A DNA stretch of 64,000 nucleotides. Source: Archaeoglobaceae archaeon. Lineage in GTDB: Archaea > Halobacteriota > Archaeoglobi > Archaeoglobales > Archaeoglobaceae. Position numbers and translations under genes: made by a program. Every line of letters begins with the position of its first letter. The stretch's first letter is position 1. Below the pieces are notes generated by a model. That model saw only the letters and a program-made list of their open reading frames with translations. It had not been told where the DNA came from and did no database searches. The stretch is taken from assembly GCA_027028145.1 (NCBI GenBank), contig JALVJV010000021.1, positions 124,001-188,000 of the forward strand, given 5' to 3'. Of the stretch, positions 27,681 through 36,515 are shown piece by piece.

Positions 27681-28158
27681 TCCTCTTTTTAAAGACTTCC
27701 CTTCCACCGTTCCAGCTTATCGTAAGCTTTGCGTCGACGTATCCCTTACTTTTAATCCTCAATCCGTCGAAGAAACCGACGGAAATTTCAACTTTCTTTT
27801 CAACGCTACTATTCGGCTCCATGTCTCCGACCTTAATGACGAGCTTGTCCTTCCCGTTCACCTTTATCCGATCCCCGTCGACGAACAGTTCGAGGGTAAC
27901 GACGACGTTTTTCGCGTATACGTCTTTGTTGATCAACCTCGCAGTTATAATCCTGCTCAACGCTCCGCTTTCTTCAACCCGAACGATTTCGATGTCGAAC
28001 TTCCGCTCGGGAGCTCGAGTTACCTTCTTCGGCTTTCTATTTACCTTTACCTTACGTTCAGCGGTGGATTTGTGTGGAACTACTTTGGGCATGACTAAGA
28101 ACGCGAAGGACAACACAACGCCGAGCAATACAACCATTACGATTACCTTCGATTTCAT
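27670..28158 (-). CDS. Membrane-anchored hypothetical protein with extracytoplasmic beta domain
   Basis: About 162 residues from the ATG at 28158. A single hydrophobic segment (VIVMVVLLGVVLSFAFLVM) is followed by a lysine-rich linker and a beta-rich domain with conserved hydrophobic strands (IVRVEESGALSRIITARLIN, VVVTLELFVDGDRI). It looks like a type II-like anchored surface protein. The frame opens at 28191, but the GAGGTG site at 28165-28170 and the family-like TM start favour 28158. The C/D sRNA gene lies immediately upstream, and its D box touches this ribosome site. No family recognised. Confidence 0.6.
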   Translation of the reverse strand: MKSKVIVMVVLLGVVLSFAFLVMPKVVPHKSTAERKVKVNRKPKKVTRAPERKFDIEIVRVEESGALSRIITARLINKDVYAKNVVVTLELFVDGDRIKVNGKDKLVIKVGDMEPNSSVEKKVEISVGFFDGLRIKSKGYVDAKLTISWNGGREVFKKRIRV

Positions 28159-28166
28159 CAGAAGCA

Positions 28167-28220
28167 CCTCAGACCGTCGTGATTTCATCACAATTCAGCA
28201 CGGCTCTCCTTCATCATCGG
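28167..28220 (-). ncRNA. Box C/D guide sRNA 1
   Basis: On the minus strand: C box ATGATGA (28211-28217), 12 nt D' guide, D' CTGA (28195-28198), 3 nt spacer, C' GTGATGA (28185-28191), 12 nt D guide, D CTGA (28169-28172). Both guide intervals are exactly 12 nt, as in known archaeal sRNAs. The D guide is AATCACGACGGT. Its complement shares ACCGTCGTGA with the conserved LSU rRNA stretch AGACCGTCGTGAGACAG near the peptidyl transferase region. This rRNA match is from memory and should be tested. Confidence 0.88.
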
Positions 28221-28278
28221 CTCAACATCCTTCGGTGTTTGGTTAATAATATATTTACGCCTACCCCAACCTTCAACG

Positions 28279-29178
28279 ATGAAAGCGTCGGCTCCGGCGA
28301 AGATCATCCTCTTTGGCGAGCACGCGGTAGTTTACAAGAGGCATGCAGTCGTTACAGCGATAAACCTCAGGTGCTATGCGGAAGCAAAGAAGAGCGACGA
28401 GGTGAGGATTTATTCACCCTTAGGAGTTACCGGATTAGATTTCAAAGTCCATCCGTATATCTCCTACGCCATAAAGAGATTCAGCGAGGTTAAACCGATA
28501 AACGGGGTGGAAATAAGGATTGAAAGCGACATTCCGATCGCATCAGGTTTGGGAAGCTCATCAGCTGTAACGGTGGCTGTTTTAAAGGCTTTAGACGGGG
28601 AATTCGACGCCGGATTGAGCAAAGACGAAATATTCGAGCTTGCGAAGAAGGTCGAGTTGGACGTTCAGGGAATTGGAAGCGGAACCGATCCTTTCATAGC
28701 CACCTTCGGCGGAACTTGGCTCATTCCCGACAGAAAGCCGATTAAGATTGGGAACGTCAAGTTGTTAGTGATAAATACGGGCGAAAGTTCGATAACGGCT
28801 GATATGGTCAGAAAGGTCGCCGAGCTTAGAGGAAGGTATCCAAAGATTGTCGACGGAATCTTCGATACGATCGATGCGATAGCGCTCGAATCCGTCGAAC
28901 CGTTAGAAAGGGGAGACATCAAAACGCTCTCCGAGTTTTTCTTTTTAAATCAGTGCATGCTCAAGGCCATAGGCGTTAGCAGTAGGAGGATAGACGAACT
29001 CGTCGATAGACTTGCCGAACTCGGCGTATCGGCTAAGATCACTGGCGCCGGCGGAGGTGGCTGTGTCATAGGTATCGGCGATGACGAATCGATTGAAAAG
29101 GCAAAGGGTGTTTTTGGCGGATTTCTGGTTGAAGCCGGTGCCGAAGGAGTTAGATTCGAAAATAATTATAATATTTAA
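28279..29178 (+). CDS. mvk: Mevalonate kinase
   Basis: 299 residues. GHMP kinase features: KASAPAKIILFGEHAVVYKRHAV at the N-terminus, IPIASGLGSSSAVTVAVLK phosphate loop near residue 94, and KITGAGGGGCVIGIG near residue 255. It phosphorylates mevalonate in the isoprenoid lipid pathway, linking with the HMG-CoA genes at 12-15 kb. The start is the first ATG after a TAATATATTTAC promoter element at about 28245-28256. Confidence 0.95.
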   Translation: MKASAPAKIILFGEHAVVYKRHAVVTAINLRCYAEAKKSDEVRIYSPLGVTGLDFKVHPYISYAIKRFSEVKPINGVEIRIESDIPIASGLGSSSAVTVAVLKALDGEFDAGLSKDEIFELAKKVELDVQGIGSGTDPFIATFGGTWLIPDRKPIKIGNVKLLVINTGESSITADMVRKVAELRGRYPKIVDGIFDTIDAIALESVEPLERGDIKTLSEFFFLNQCMLKAIGVSSRRIDELVDRLAELGVSAKITGAGGGGCVIGIGDDESIEKAKGVFGGFLVEAGAEGVRFENNYNI

Positions 29179-29256
29179 CATATTTTAAAAATCCATAAAG
29201 TAAAGTTTAAATACTCGTTCAACCAAGCTCGGTGAAACGAATCGGAGGAGTCGGAA

Positions 29257-29514
29257 TTGGCTGAAATTACGGAAGTTAGAATATATAAAGCGAGAGGAAA
29301 CGGAGCCGTAAAGGCGTATGCGTCTATAAGCTTGGATGGGGAGTTTGTAGTAAAGGGAATTAAGATATTGGAGAACGAAAGGGGACTTTGGGTAAGCATG
29401 CCGAGTAGGAAGGGTAAGGACGGTTCGTATCAGGATATATTCCATCCGACGAATAGGGAAGCGAGAGAAAAGATAGTTAATGCTGTCCTGCAAGCGTATA
29501 GGGAACAGCTGTAA
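29257..29514 (+). CDS. SpoVG-family RNA/DNA-binding protein
   Basis: 85 residues starting MAEITEVRIYKARGNG, with KAYASISLDGEFVVKGIKI and WVSMPSRKGKDGSYQDIFHPTNREAREKI, which match SpoVG. In bacteria SpoVG acts as an RNA-binding regulator. It is uncommon in archaea and sits alone here. The TTG start is supported by a GGAGGAG ribosome site 12 bases upstream. A TATA box GTTTAAATAC is about 50 bases before the start. Confidence 0.85.
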   Translation: MAEITEVRIYKARGNGAVKAYASISLDGEFVVKGIKILENERGLWVSMPSRKGKDGSYQDIFHPTNREAREKIVNAVLQAYREQL

Positions 29515-29556
29515 TCCAGTTGGGTGTTTTTTGAATAGCTTTTTTGATATTTTATT

Positions 29557-30090
29557 TTAAGTTGGAATCCACCTCTCTATCAGCGTGCAGATTATAGCCG
29601 TGGATATCCCAGCCGCGGCCATTTTAATACCGGATAATACCAAATTCCTCTTCGAAAGCTTTCCTAAGTAGCCGCCTATCGAAAACAGAAGCAAAATCGT
29701 CAGAATAACAGCCCAAATTAGAGCGTAGGTTTTGCTCAATCCTAAGAACAGTGCGATTATAAAGGGGATTATAGGAATTATCGATCCGACAATAGTAGCG
29801 ACGCCGTCTGAAATTCCGCTCAAAATCGTGGACTTTAGCATGTCCTTATACAGTTCTGTTTTCCTTAGCTCCGGATAAACCACCATCGCCTTTTGAATTT
29901 CCATCAGCTTTCTCTCGGCTTCGGACTTCTCCGCCGTGAAAGCTCCGAGTATGTTCGAAAGTCCGTTCGCAACTCCTCCGCCAATCCCGGCGGCTATTAT
30001 TATTCCTATGCTCGCATTCTGAGCGCCTATAACTACGCCAAGCGTGGATAGAGAACCGTCTATCAGCCCCCTGAAGATGTATCGTCGCAT
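29557..30090 (-). CDS. VIT1/CCC1-family iron or manganese transporter-like membrane protein
   Basis: 177 residues. About five hydrophobic segments: the first two around FRGLIDGSLSTLGVVIGAQNASIGIIIAAGI and the last three after IPIIPFIIALFLGL. The motif DGSLSTLGVVIG plus an acidic loop (ESEAERKLMEIQKAM) resembles VIT/Ccc1-type divalent metal transporters. Substrate uncertain; iron is likely in this environment. Confidence 0.75.
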   Translation of the reverse strand: MRRYIFRGLIDGSLSTLGVVIGAQNASIGIIIAAGIGGGVANGLSNILGAFTAEKSEAERKLMEIQKAMVVYPELRKTELYKDMLKSTILSGISDGVATIVGSIIPIIPFIIALFLGLSKTYALIWAVILTILLLFSIGGYLGKLSKRNLVLSGIKMAAAGISTAIICTLIERWIPT

Positions 30091-30173
30091 TTTAAAATAG
30101 CTTTTGAGCGGACGAATTTAATCCTTACGATTTTAAGCATTAACCTTTTTAATTAAACTGAGTATTGCTCGTT

Positions 30174-30668
30174 ATGGGTAGGGCTTGGAAGTTCGGTGAT
30201 GATATAGATACCGATGTAATCATTCAGGGGAAGTATTTGGTTATAAACGATCCTAAGGAACTTGCCAAGCACGTTTTCGAGAACATCCGACCAGAATTTG
30301 CGAAAGAGGTTAAGCCTGGCGACTTCGTGGTTGCCGGAGAGAACTTCGGATGCGGTAGCAGTAGAGAGCATGCACCGCTTGCTTTGAAAGCGACCGGAAT
30401 AAAAGCAGTTATAGCCAAATCGTATGCGAGGATATTCTTCAGAAATGCGATAAACATAGGTTTGATGGTTCTGGAGTGCGATACGGATAGGATAGATGAT
30501 GGAGATGAGCTTGAAGTTGATCTTAATAGAAATGTGGTAGTTAACAAGACTAAGGGGGAAGAGTATCCGATTAATCCGATTCCGGAATTCTTGAGGCAGA
30601 TTATGGATAAAGGCGGTCTAATAAACTTCGCAAGGGAGATCTACGGGAAGGAGGTGGGAAGATGCTGA
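30174..30668 (+). CDS. leuD: 3-Isopropylmalate/homoaconitate-type dehydratase small subunit
   Basis: 164 residues from the ATG at 30174 (a TTG at 30165 is in frame but precedes the expected start of leaderless mRNA). Family motif [12 protein letters not shown] and [18 protein letters not shown]. The small subunit carries the swivelling substrate-recognition loop of aconitase-like isomerases. Its large subunit is not in the window. Which of leucine or other 2-oxoacid pathways is served cannot be decided. It overlaps mch by 7 bases. Confidence 0.85.
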   Translation: MGRAWKFGDDIDTDVIIQGKYLVINDPKELAKHVFENIRPEFAKEVKPGDFVVAGENFGCGSSREHAPLALKATGIKAVIAKSYARIFFRNAINIGLMVLECDTDRIDDGDELEVDLNRNVVVNKTKGEEYPINPIPEFLRQIMDKGGLINFAREIYGKEVGRC

Positions 30669-31603
30669 GCGTGAACGAACTTGCTTTGGATATCGTCGAG
30701 GATATGCTCGATTACGAGGAGGAGCTGAACGTTCAATCTAAGAAGTTCAGTAACGGTGCCACCGTTATAGATTGCGGAGTCAATGCGAAGGGCGGCTACG
30801 ATGCCGGAATAATGTTCGTTCAAATCTGCATGGGCGGATTGGCCGGAGTTAATATACAGGTTGACGAGATAAACGGAATTCCGATTCCTTTCGTTTGGGT
30901 TTATACGGATCATCCCGCTTTGGCATGCTTGGGCTGTCAGAAGGCTGGATGGAAGATAGAATTCGATAGCTTTAAGGCTATAGCCAGCGGACCGGCAAGG
31001 GCTTTGGCTTTGAAACCGAAGAAAACCTACGAGCTTATAGAATACGAAGACGATACGGATTACGCCGTAATAGCGCTCGAAGCCGACAGGTTGCCGAACG
31101 CCGAAGTCATGGAGTTCATCGCGAGGGAATGCGATGTCGACGTGGAAGAAACTTACGCAGTTGTAGCTCCAACTCGCTCGTTGGTTGGAAGCATTCAGAT
31201 CTCTGCGAGGGTTCTGGAAACTGCCCTTTTCAAGATGGTTCAGCTCGGCTACGATCCGAAGCTCGTTAGAAATGCGATTGGAAGAGCGCCGATCGCGCCG
31301 ATCATGGAGGATGACGTTAAAGCGATGGGTGCGACGAACGACAGCATAATATACTACGGCAGTGCGATCCTTACGGTTGACGGCTACGATGGGGTTCTCG
31401 AGAATCTGCCTTCCGAAACTTCTCCTTCCTACGGAAAGCCCTTCTACGAGATATTTAAGGAGGCTGGAGGAGATTTCTACAAGATCGATCCTAACGTTTT
31501 TGCACCGGCTAAAGTAGTGATAAACGATGCCTCAAGCGGCAGAACTTATGTTCACGGAAGGTTGAACGCCGAAGTCCTTCTGAAATCCTACGGCTTACTT
31601 TAA
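30662..31603 (+). CDS. mch: Methenyltetrahydromethanopterin cyclohydrolase
   Basis: 313 residues. [16 protein letters not shown] start, [27 protein letters not shown], and [18 protein letters not shown] fit the family. It interconverts formyl- and methenyl-tetrahydromethanopterin. In Archaeoglobales it is part of the reverse C1 branch that oxidises acetyl-CoA to CO2 during sulfate reduction. It is coupled to leuD by overlap, an odd partner. It ends 4 bases inside the convergent zinc-ribbon gene. Confidence 0.94.
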   Translation: MLSVNELALDIVEDMLDYEEELNVQSKKFSNGATVIDCGVNAKGGYDAGIMFVQICMGGLAGVNIQVDEINGIPIPFVWVYTDHPALACLGCQKAGWKIEFDSFKAIASGPARALALKPKKTYELIEYEDDTDYAVIALEADRLPNAEVMEFIARECDVDVEETYAVVAPTRSLVGSIQISARVLETALFKMVQLGYDPKLVRNAIGRAPIAPIMEDDVKAMGATNDSIIYYGSAILTVDGYDGVLENLPSETSPSYGKPFYEIFKEAGGDFYKIDPNVFAPAKVVINDASSGRTYVHGRLNAEVLLKSYGLL

Positions 31604-31968
31604 GATTTCTCTTTCTTCTTCTCCCTCTTCTTGAGAAGTGAAGGCAGGTGGATCATGTATCTGCCCTCCTCTTGGAGGGCTATGACGATACCGTCCCTGC
31701 TGAGAATGTTTTCGAGCTTGATTTCATACATTCCCGGCGCTATAATCTTGACGCTCTCGATACCCTCGAAGTCTTCGATCTTCACCTCTTCTTGTTTCTT
31801 CTTACTTTCAGATTCTGGTTTGACGTCTTTCTCCGTTTCGGTAGATCTTTCGGCTAACCTTTCCTTGGGAACGTAAAGAAACTTATTGTTCCCGCATTCG
31901 CAACCGTTCAAAATCCTGTAATCTCCATCCGGATATATTTTCCCGCACTTCGTGCACTTGTGCGGCAT
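31600..31968 (-). CDS. Zinc-ribbon protein of the Era-like GTPase operon (OapC-like)
   Basis: 122 residues from ATG at 31968; a GTG at 31977 is also possible and would overlap the upstream stop as GTGA. The N-terminal zinc ribbon is [11 protein letters not shown]...CECGNNKF (residues 4-32). A charged linker follows, then a C-terminal domain ([20 protein letters not shown]). It is the third gene of a conserved archaeal trio with DUF2073 and an Era-like GTPase. Function unknown; vesicle or membrane roles have been proposed for the set. Confidence 0.75.
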   Translation of the reverse strand: MPHKCTKCGKIYPDGDYRILNGCECGNNKFLYVPKERLAERSTETEKDVKPESESKKKQEEVKIEDFEGIESVKIIAPGMYEIKLENILSRDGIVIALQEEGRYMIHLPSLLKKREKKKEKS

Positions 31969-31973
31969 ACCGA

Positions 31974-32321
31974 TCACGGCTTCACGAGAGCTTTAATCAG
32001 ATCGTCCCTCTTCACGAGCGTCTTGAGTTTGTTTGCCGGCCCTATTACCGTGAGCCTTCCCTCCTTCTTTCCGAACAGCTTGCTCAGAAATCCTCCGGAC
32101 TTCTGCGGATACGTTTCGACCTCGATTCCCACGAAGTTTTCGTGATCTATTTCGAGCATCGTCAGTTCTATCAGTTTAGCCTCCTCTTCCGGAGTCAAGC
32201 CGGATTCGAGAACTACGATCGTGCCGGACTTAACCTCATCCAATATCATCCTGAGTTTCTCCATCGAGGACATCTTTTCGAGCCTTTCCTTAGAGATTAG
32301 ATTGAGTTGAACGCCCTCCAT
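31974..32321 (-). CDS. DUF2073 protein (OapB-like)
   Basis: 115 residues: MEGVQLNLISKERLEKM, LDEVKSGTIVVLESGLTPEEEAKLIE, FVGIEVETYPQKS and RLTVIGPANKLKTL. It matches the archaeal DUF2073 family found directly after the Era-like GTPase gene. The GTPase stop is 4 bases upstream. Its biochemical role is unknown. Confidence 0.8.
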   Translation of the reverse strand: MEGVQLNLISKERLEKMSSMEKLRMILDEVKSGTIVVLESGLTPEEEAKLIELTMLEIDHENFVGIEVETYPQKSGGFLSKLFGKKEGRLTVIGPANKLKTLVKRDDLIKALVKP

Positions 32322-32325
32322 AAGA

Positions 32326-32961
32326 TCACCCGAACTTTTCGGCTATACACTTATAGAGCGTATCTATATTCAATCCTTTTAAAGCAGAAATCGGAACTAC
32401 CGTGTGCTGAGGAAACGCCGCTTTGATCCTTGCCGGAGAAGCATTCGGCAGATCGATCTTGTTCGCGACTATTATGAGAGGTAGATTCCTCGCTTCTATG
32501 TTTCCAACTATCGTTATGTTAACCTGAGTAAAGGGGTCTTCGGTTGCGTCCATGACCAGAATCACACCATCCAAGTCGTCCAGCCACTTTATGGCTTCGA
32601 TGACTCCTTCTGTAGCCTCCTTAGCTCTCCTCTTAGCCTCTTCCTCGCTCAAGCCGTATTTCAAGAAATCGTGAAAGTCGATCTTCGTAGCCAAACCCGG
32701 CGTATCGACTATGTCTATCGTCACCGATTTGCCATCCACTTCGATCGTAACCCCTTCCCTAAGCCTCGCCCTCCTCGTTTCGTGCGGGATTTCGCTGACC
32801 GATCCCATGACATCTCCTACCCAGTCCCTGAGAATTCTGTTCGCAAGCGTTGTTTTACCGGCATTCGGAGGACCGTAAATACCTATCTTCATTCGGTTCT
32901 TCTTCCTCAGAAACTTGAAAATTACGTTAAATTTCTTTTTAATTCTGAGTATTAGACTCAT
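32326..32961 (-). CDS. Era-like small GTPase of the archaeal DUF2073 operon
   Basis: 211 residues. G1 [14 protein letters not shown] near residue 31, G2 THETRR-like HETRRARL, G3 [11 protein letters not shown]4 ANKIDLPN and G5 ISALKG. It lacks the KH domain of bacterial Era. The N-terminus is a basic amphipathic stretch ([19 protein letters not shown]) that could touch membrane or RNA. A GAGGTGA ribosome site supports the ATG at 32961. It is the first gene of the trio. Confidence 0.85.
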   Translation of the reverse strand: MSLILRIKKKFNVIFKFLRKKNRMKIGIYGPPNAGKTTLANRILRDWVGDVMGSVSEIPHETRRARLREGVTIEVDGKSVTIDIVDTPGLATKIDFHDFLKYGLSEEEAKRRAKEATEGVIEAIKWLDDLDGVILVMDATEDPFTQVNITIVGNIEARNLPLIIVANKIDLPNASPARIKAAFPQHTVVPISALKGLNIDTLYKCIAEKFG

Positions 32962-33033
32962 GAGTTCACCTCTAATGTTCTATTCGATGTAGATAATTTA
33001 AACTTTTGCTCAAGCAATTTTTATAAAAATTAA

Positions 33034-33204
33034 TTATTCAATAGTTATAGCTTCGTTCGGGCATATCTCAACGCAAGTCCCGCATTCAGTGCATATATCC
33101 GCATCGACGTGAGCAACGTCGTTGAGTTCTATCGCTCCAACCGGGCACTCGTCAACGCATTCTCCACATCCGTCGCATTTGTCCTCATCAACGACAGCCG
33201 GCAT
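33034..33204 (-). CDS. Two-cluster [4Fe-4S] ferredoxin
   Basis: 56 residues from the ATG at 33204; the longer frame upstream is non-coding. The two motifs are [12 protein letters not shown] and [12 protein letters not shown], perfectly spaced. A TATA-like TTATATGCTAC lies about 25 bases upstream on this strand, giving a near leaderless transcript. Divergent from purA. A general low-potential electron carrier. Confidence 0.92.
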   Translation of the reverse strand: MPAVVDEDKCDGCGECVDECPVGAIELNDVAHVDADICTECGTCVEICPNEAITIE

Positions 33205-33282
33205 AGCCGTTGATTGTAGTAGCATATAATAACGTTTGCGTAAAAGCAAAAATTCAATAAGTGATGTGTCGACTTTCTTAGG

Positions 33283-34296
33283 ATGCCAGCGACGATAGTT
33301 GTAGGCGGATTTTGGGGAGATGAGGGAAAGGGAAAGATCATCGCACACATAGCCTACTCGGATAAGCCGGTGATAATTGCAAGAGGAGGAGTAGGGCCGA
33401 ATGCTGGGCATACGGTTGAGATCGAAGGTAAGAAGTATGGAGTGAGGATGATCCCGTCGGGCTTCGTCTATAAGGATGCGAAACTCCTCATAGGTGCGGG
33501 AGTTTTGGTGGATCCGCGCGTGTTCCTTAAAGAAGTCGAGCTTTTGGGCGTTGCGGATAGGGCGAGAGTGGATTACAGGTGTGCGATAATTGAGGAGAAG
33601 CACATTCAAGCGGATAGAGGAGATGAACATCTAAGCAAGAAGATAGGAACTACCGGAACGGGTTGCGGGCCGGCTAACGTCGATAGGGTTAAAAGGGTTG
33701 CGAAGCAGGCTAAGGACATTCCAGAATTGGAGCCGTTCCTAACGGACGTTCCTCTTGAGATAAATACTGCGTTAGATAACGATCAGTTCGTGCTTGTAGA
33801 AGGTTCACAGGGCTTCGGTTTAAGCTTATATTACGGAACGTATCCTTACGTGACGTCCAAAGACACAACCGCATCGTCGATAGCGGCAGATGTGGGAATA
33901 GGGCCGACGAGAGTGGATGAGGTGATCGTCGTCTTCAAGTGCTTCCCGACGAGGGTTGGGGCTGGCCCTTTCCCAACGGAGATGCCGCAGGAAGAGGCAG
34001 AGAAGTTGGGGATAGTTGAATACGGAACTGTAACCGGAAGAAGAAGGAGGATAGGTTACTGGGACGGAAAGATGGCGCGATATGCTGCAATGGTAAACGG
34101 AGCTACTCAGGCGGCGCTAACGGGAATAGATAAACTCGATAAGGAATGTTACGGAGTGACGGAATGGGAAAAGCTCACGCCTAAGGCTAAGGAGTTCATA
34201 GAGAAGGTTGAGGACGACATAAAGGTTCCGGTAACTTTGATCTCCACTGGGCCAGAACTTCACCAGATAATAGACTTGAGAAAGGAGAAGCTTTAG
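33283..34296 (+). CDS. purA: Adenylosuccinate synthetase
   Basis: 337 residues, the short archaeal version. [13 protein letters not shown]-loop, [34 protein letters not shown] and KGGVGPFPTE-like [10 protein letters not shown]. It makes adenylosuccinate from IMP and aspartate in purine synthesis. Conserved GD and TG loops are intact. About 110 bases of leader sequence follow before the next gene. Confidence 0.95.
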   Translation: MPATIVVGGFWGDEGKGKIIAHIAYSDKPVIIARGGVGPNAGHTVEIEGKKYGVRMIPSGFVYKDAKLLIGAGVLVDPRVFLKEVELLGVADRARVDYRCAIIEEKHIQADRGDEHLSKKIGTTGTGCGPANVDRVKRVAKQAKDIPELEPFLTDVPLEINTALDNDQFVLVEGSQGFGLSLYYGTYPYVTSKDTTASSIAADVGIGPTRVDEVIVVFKCFPTRVGAGPFPTEMPQEEAEKLGIVEYGTVTGRRRRIGYWDGKMARYAAMVNGATQAALTGIDKLDKECYGVTEWEKLTPKAKEFIEKVEDDIKVPVTLISTGPELHQIIDLRKEKL

Positions 34297-34302
34297 CGGA
34301 AT

Positions 34303-34381
34303 TATATAACTTTATTTTTATCAACCAGTGTCTGCTCCAAGGAGAGAGGTTTAGTGGAGTTGCTACGAACTAAAGCCTAAA
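34303..34381 (+). promoter_or_regulatory. Promoter and stem-loop leader before the NTPase gene
   Basis: TATA TTATATAAC near 34303-34311 precedes about 70 bases of leader before the ATG at 34407, unusual where most genes are leaderless. A hairpin GGTTTAG (about 34350-34356) pairs with CTAAAGCC (about 34372-34379) with a one-base bulge and a 15 nt loop. Whether this is a regulatory leader or a short RNA is unknown. Confidence 0.3.
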
Positions 34382-34406
34382 ATTCAGATGGCGTTGAATA
34401 CGATCT

Positions 34407-34931
34407 ATGCTTAGAGTTGCGGTCGGTTCAAAAAATCCGACGAAGGTTGAAGGTGTAAAGAGGGCATTTGAGCAGTTCTTTGGAGAGGTGGAGGTTATCC
34501 CGAAGTCCGTCGATTCCGGAGTTCCTCCTCAGCCTTTCGATTACGATGTCATAAGGGGTGCGATAAATCGGGCTGTAAGATCGTTCGGCGACTGCGATTT
34601 CAGCGTCGGAGTTGAAGCCGGTTTGTTCGGCATTGAGAATACGATGACCGGATACATGGACTTTCAGGTGGCTGTGATCTACAACGGCAATCGGTTTACG
34701 ATAGGCTTTGGGCCGGGCTTCGAATTTCCGCCGTGCGTTGTTAAGGAGGCTTTGAAGGGGAGAGAAGTCGGAGATGTGATGGAGAAGCTGACGGGAATAG
34801 AGAACATCGGAGAGAGGATGGGAGCTATTCATTACCTCACGAAGGGGGTCGTTTCGAGGGTCGAGCTTACGAGAATAGCCGTCACGATGGCTTTAATTCC
34901 GTGGATAAATAGGGAGCTTTACGATCTATAG
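34407..34931 (+). CDS. Inosine/xanthosine triphosphatase (DUF84, YjjX-like)
   Basis: 174 residues: VAVGSKNPTKVEGVKRAFEQFFG, VPPQPFDYDVIRGAINRA and VGVEAGLFG. This family removes damaged purine triphosphates such as ITP. It is followed one base later by a radical SAM gene. Confidence 0.85.
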   Translation: MLRVAVGSKNPTKVEGVKRAFEQFFGEVEVIPKSVDSGVPPQPFDYDVIRGAINRAVRSFGDCDFSVGVEAGLFGIENTMTGYMDFQVAVIYNGNRFTIGFGPGFEFPPCVVKEALKGREVGDVMEKLTGIENIGERMGAIHYLTKGVVSRVELTRIAVTMALIPWINRELYDL

Positions 34932-34932
34932 C

Positions 34933-35769
34933 ATGTATTACGTCAAGCCCTTCGACCCTTGGAAATCACCTTTATGCACATGCCCTCCGAAATACTCGTT
35001 CAATCCATACACCGGTTGCGCTCACAACTGCATTTACTGCTACGCAACCTACATACCCAGATTTCATCGACTGAGGCTTAAGAGGAATCTTTTCAGAAAG
35101 CTCAAGAGCGATTTGCGGAAACTTCCGCCGAACTCTCTGATTTCGATGTCGAACAGTAGCGATCCTTATCCTCAGGCTGAGAAATCGCTTGAAATTACGA
35201 GGAGATGCCTCGAAATAATGAGGGATTACGATATCAGACTGCTGATAGTTACCAAAAGCGATATCGTTGCGAGGGACATCGATCTGCTTTCCGAGATTAG
35301 ATGCGCCGTCAGCATCACCGTAACATGCCTATCCGATCGCATGGCATCGAAGATCGAGCCGAACGCTCCGAAGCCCAAAGACAGAATAGAATCTCTGAAA
35401 AAACTTAAGGATGCCGGAATTCCGGTAATTCTGCGGCTGGATCCGGTGATTCCATTTTTAACCGAAAGCGAAGCTCTGAAGGTTCTTGAAGCCTGCGATT
35501 TCGTCGATCACGTCGTTACTTCGACTCTGAAGCTTAGAAGGGACATACTTGCGAGGTTTGCTTCCGTTTTTCCGGAGCTCGCCGAAAGGTATAGGAGAAT
35601 TTACACCGAAAGGGTCGGAAGATGCTATTATTACATGCCGAGGGAGCTTAGATTTAAGCTGTTGAAACCGATAATCGAAAGATGTGAGGAGTTGGGCATA
35701 AGCTACGCATTTTGCAGGGAGGGATTTGAGTTTAAGGCTAAGAGTTGCGACGGGAGTCATCTCATATAG
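34933..35769 (+). CDS. SplB-like radical SAM protein
   Basis: 278 residues. The cluster motif is CAHNCIYCYATY near residue 29 (CxxxCxxC), with NSSDPYPQAEKSL for the SAM region and VILRLDPVIPF later. It resembles spore photoproduct lyase-like proteins (COG1533), which in archaea have unknown substrates. The 3' end overlaps the convergent membrane protein by 13 bases. Confidence 0.8.
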   Translation: MYYVKPFDPWKSPLCTCPPKYSFNPYTGCAHNCIYCYATYIPRFHRLRLKRNLFRKLKSDLRKLPPNSLISMSNSSDPYPQAEKSLEITRRCLEIMRDYDIRLLIVTKSDIVARDIDLLSEIRCAVSITVTCLSDRMASKIEPNAPKPKDRIESLKKLKDAGIPVILRLDPVIPFLTESEALKVLEACDFVDHVVTSTLKLRRDILARFASVFPELAERYRRIYTERVGRCYYYMPRELRFKLLKPIIERCEELGISYAFCREGFEFKAKSCDGSHLI

Positions 35770-36458
35770 AGCAGAATCCACCAATTAAATAGTATCGGCA
35801 TGATCACAGCCGGAAAGATTAGGAGATTCAAAATGAAAACTAAAGCCAAGCTGAAGAACATCGATAGGCGAAGAAGAAGGGCGTATGAGATCAGAACAAG
35901 CCCAAATAAAGCCCACATCGCCAGCACATCCTTAATCCTATTTTTTACGATCTTTATAGACTTGAGAATGCTTTCTATCGGATCAAGCTCATCGATAACC
36001 ACTGCAATCGGCGCAAAAGTGAATAAGATCGCCAAGACTGTTAGATATATCGTAGAAACTGCAATGAGAGTTACATCTTTCTTAAGCAATCCCGTGATCG
36101 CGGGGATGGACGAAATGGAAATCATCAGAACGATCGCGAACATCGATGGAGTCCTTTTAACGGCAAACTTAAAGGCTCTATCCAAATTCAATTCGCCGTT
36201 GATGGCATCGTGGCAAGCTTTGATCTCAGCCGAAACGAAGTAGCTTTCGATGATCAAATCCGCAATAGTTGCAACAGCTATAGCGCTTACGAAATCATTT
36301 AAATGGCTGAAAATCTGCGAAACCGATAGGGTTCCGAGCTCGATCATCATGTATAGAACGAGTATGGTTAAAATCCCGTATCTGACGAACTGGTGAATTA
36401 CGAACGGAACGGCTGTGCTGGGATTCTTAAGCCAAATTCTGAATCCATCCCTAAGCAT
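35757..36458 (-). CDS. Multi-pass membrane protein of unknown function
   Basis: 233 residues with about five or six hydrophobic helices, among them FVIHQFVRYGILTILVLYMMIEL near the start and FSLALVFILNLLIFPAVIMPILFNWWI near the end. Helical content and length are DUF-type archaeal membrane proteins; no catalytic motif seen. Its start overlaps the upstream region of glmM on the other strand. Confidence 0.6.
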   Translation of the reverse strand: MLRDGFRIWLKNPSTAVPFVIHQFVRYGILTILVLYMMIELGTLSVSQIFSHLNDFVSAIAVATIADLIIESYFVSAEIKACHDAINGELNLDRAFKFAVKRTPSMFAIVLMISISSIPAITGLLKKDVTLIAVSTIYLTVLAILFTFAPIAVVIDELDPIESILKSIKIVKNRIKDVLAMWALFGLVLISYALLLRLSMFFSLALVFILNLLIFPAVIMPILFNWWILLYMR

Positions 36459-36515
36459 CGCATTAATTTAGATGCAATGGATAATAAAATATACATCTTC
36501 GACGAACATTTAAAT

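Noticed and set aside
33205-33630. A 198-residue frame containing ferredoxin at its end.
   Set aside because: Only the last 56 residues show protein-like composition and cluster motifs; the upstream part overlaps purA and has no ribosome site.
36393-36515. A longer start of glmM at 36393.
   Set aside because: The extra residues lie in the start region of the divergent membrane protein, do not resemble the family N-terminus, and the TATA box fits the ATG at 36516.
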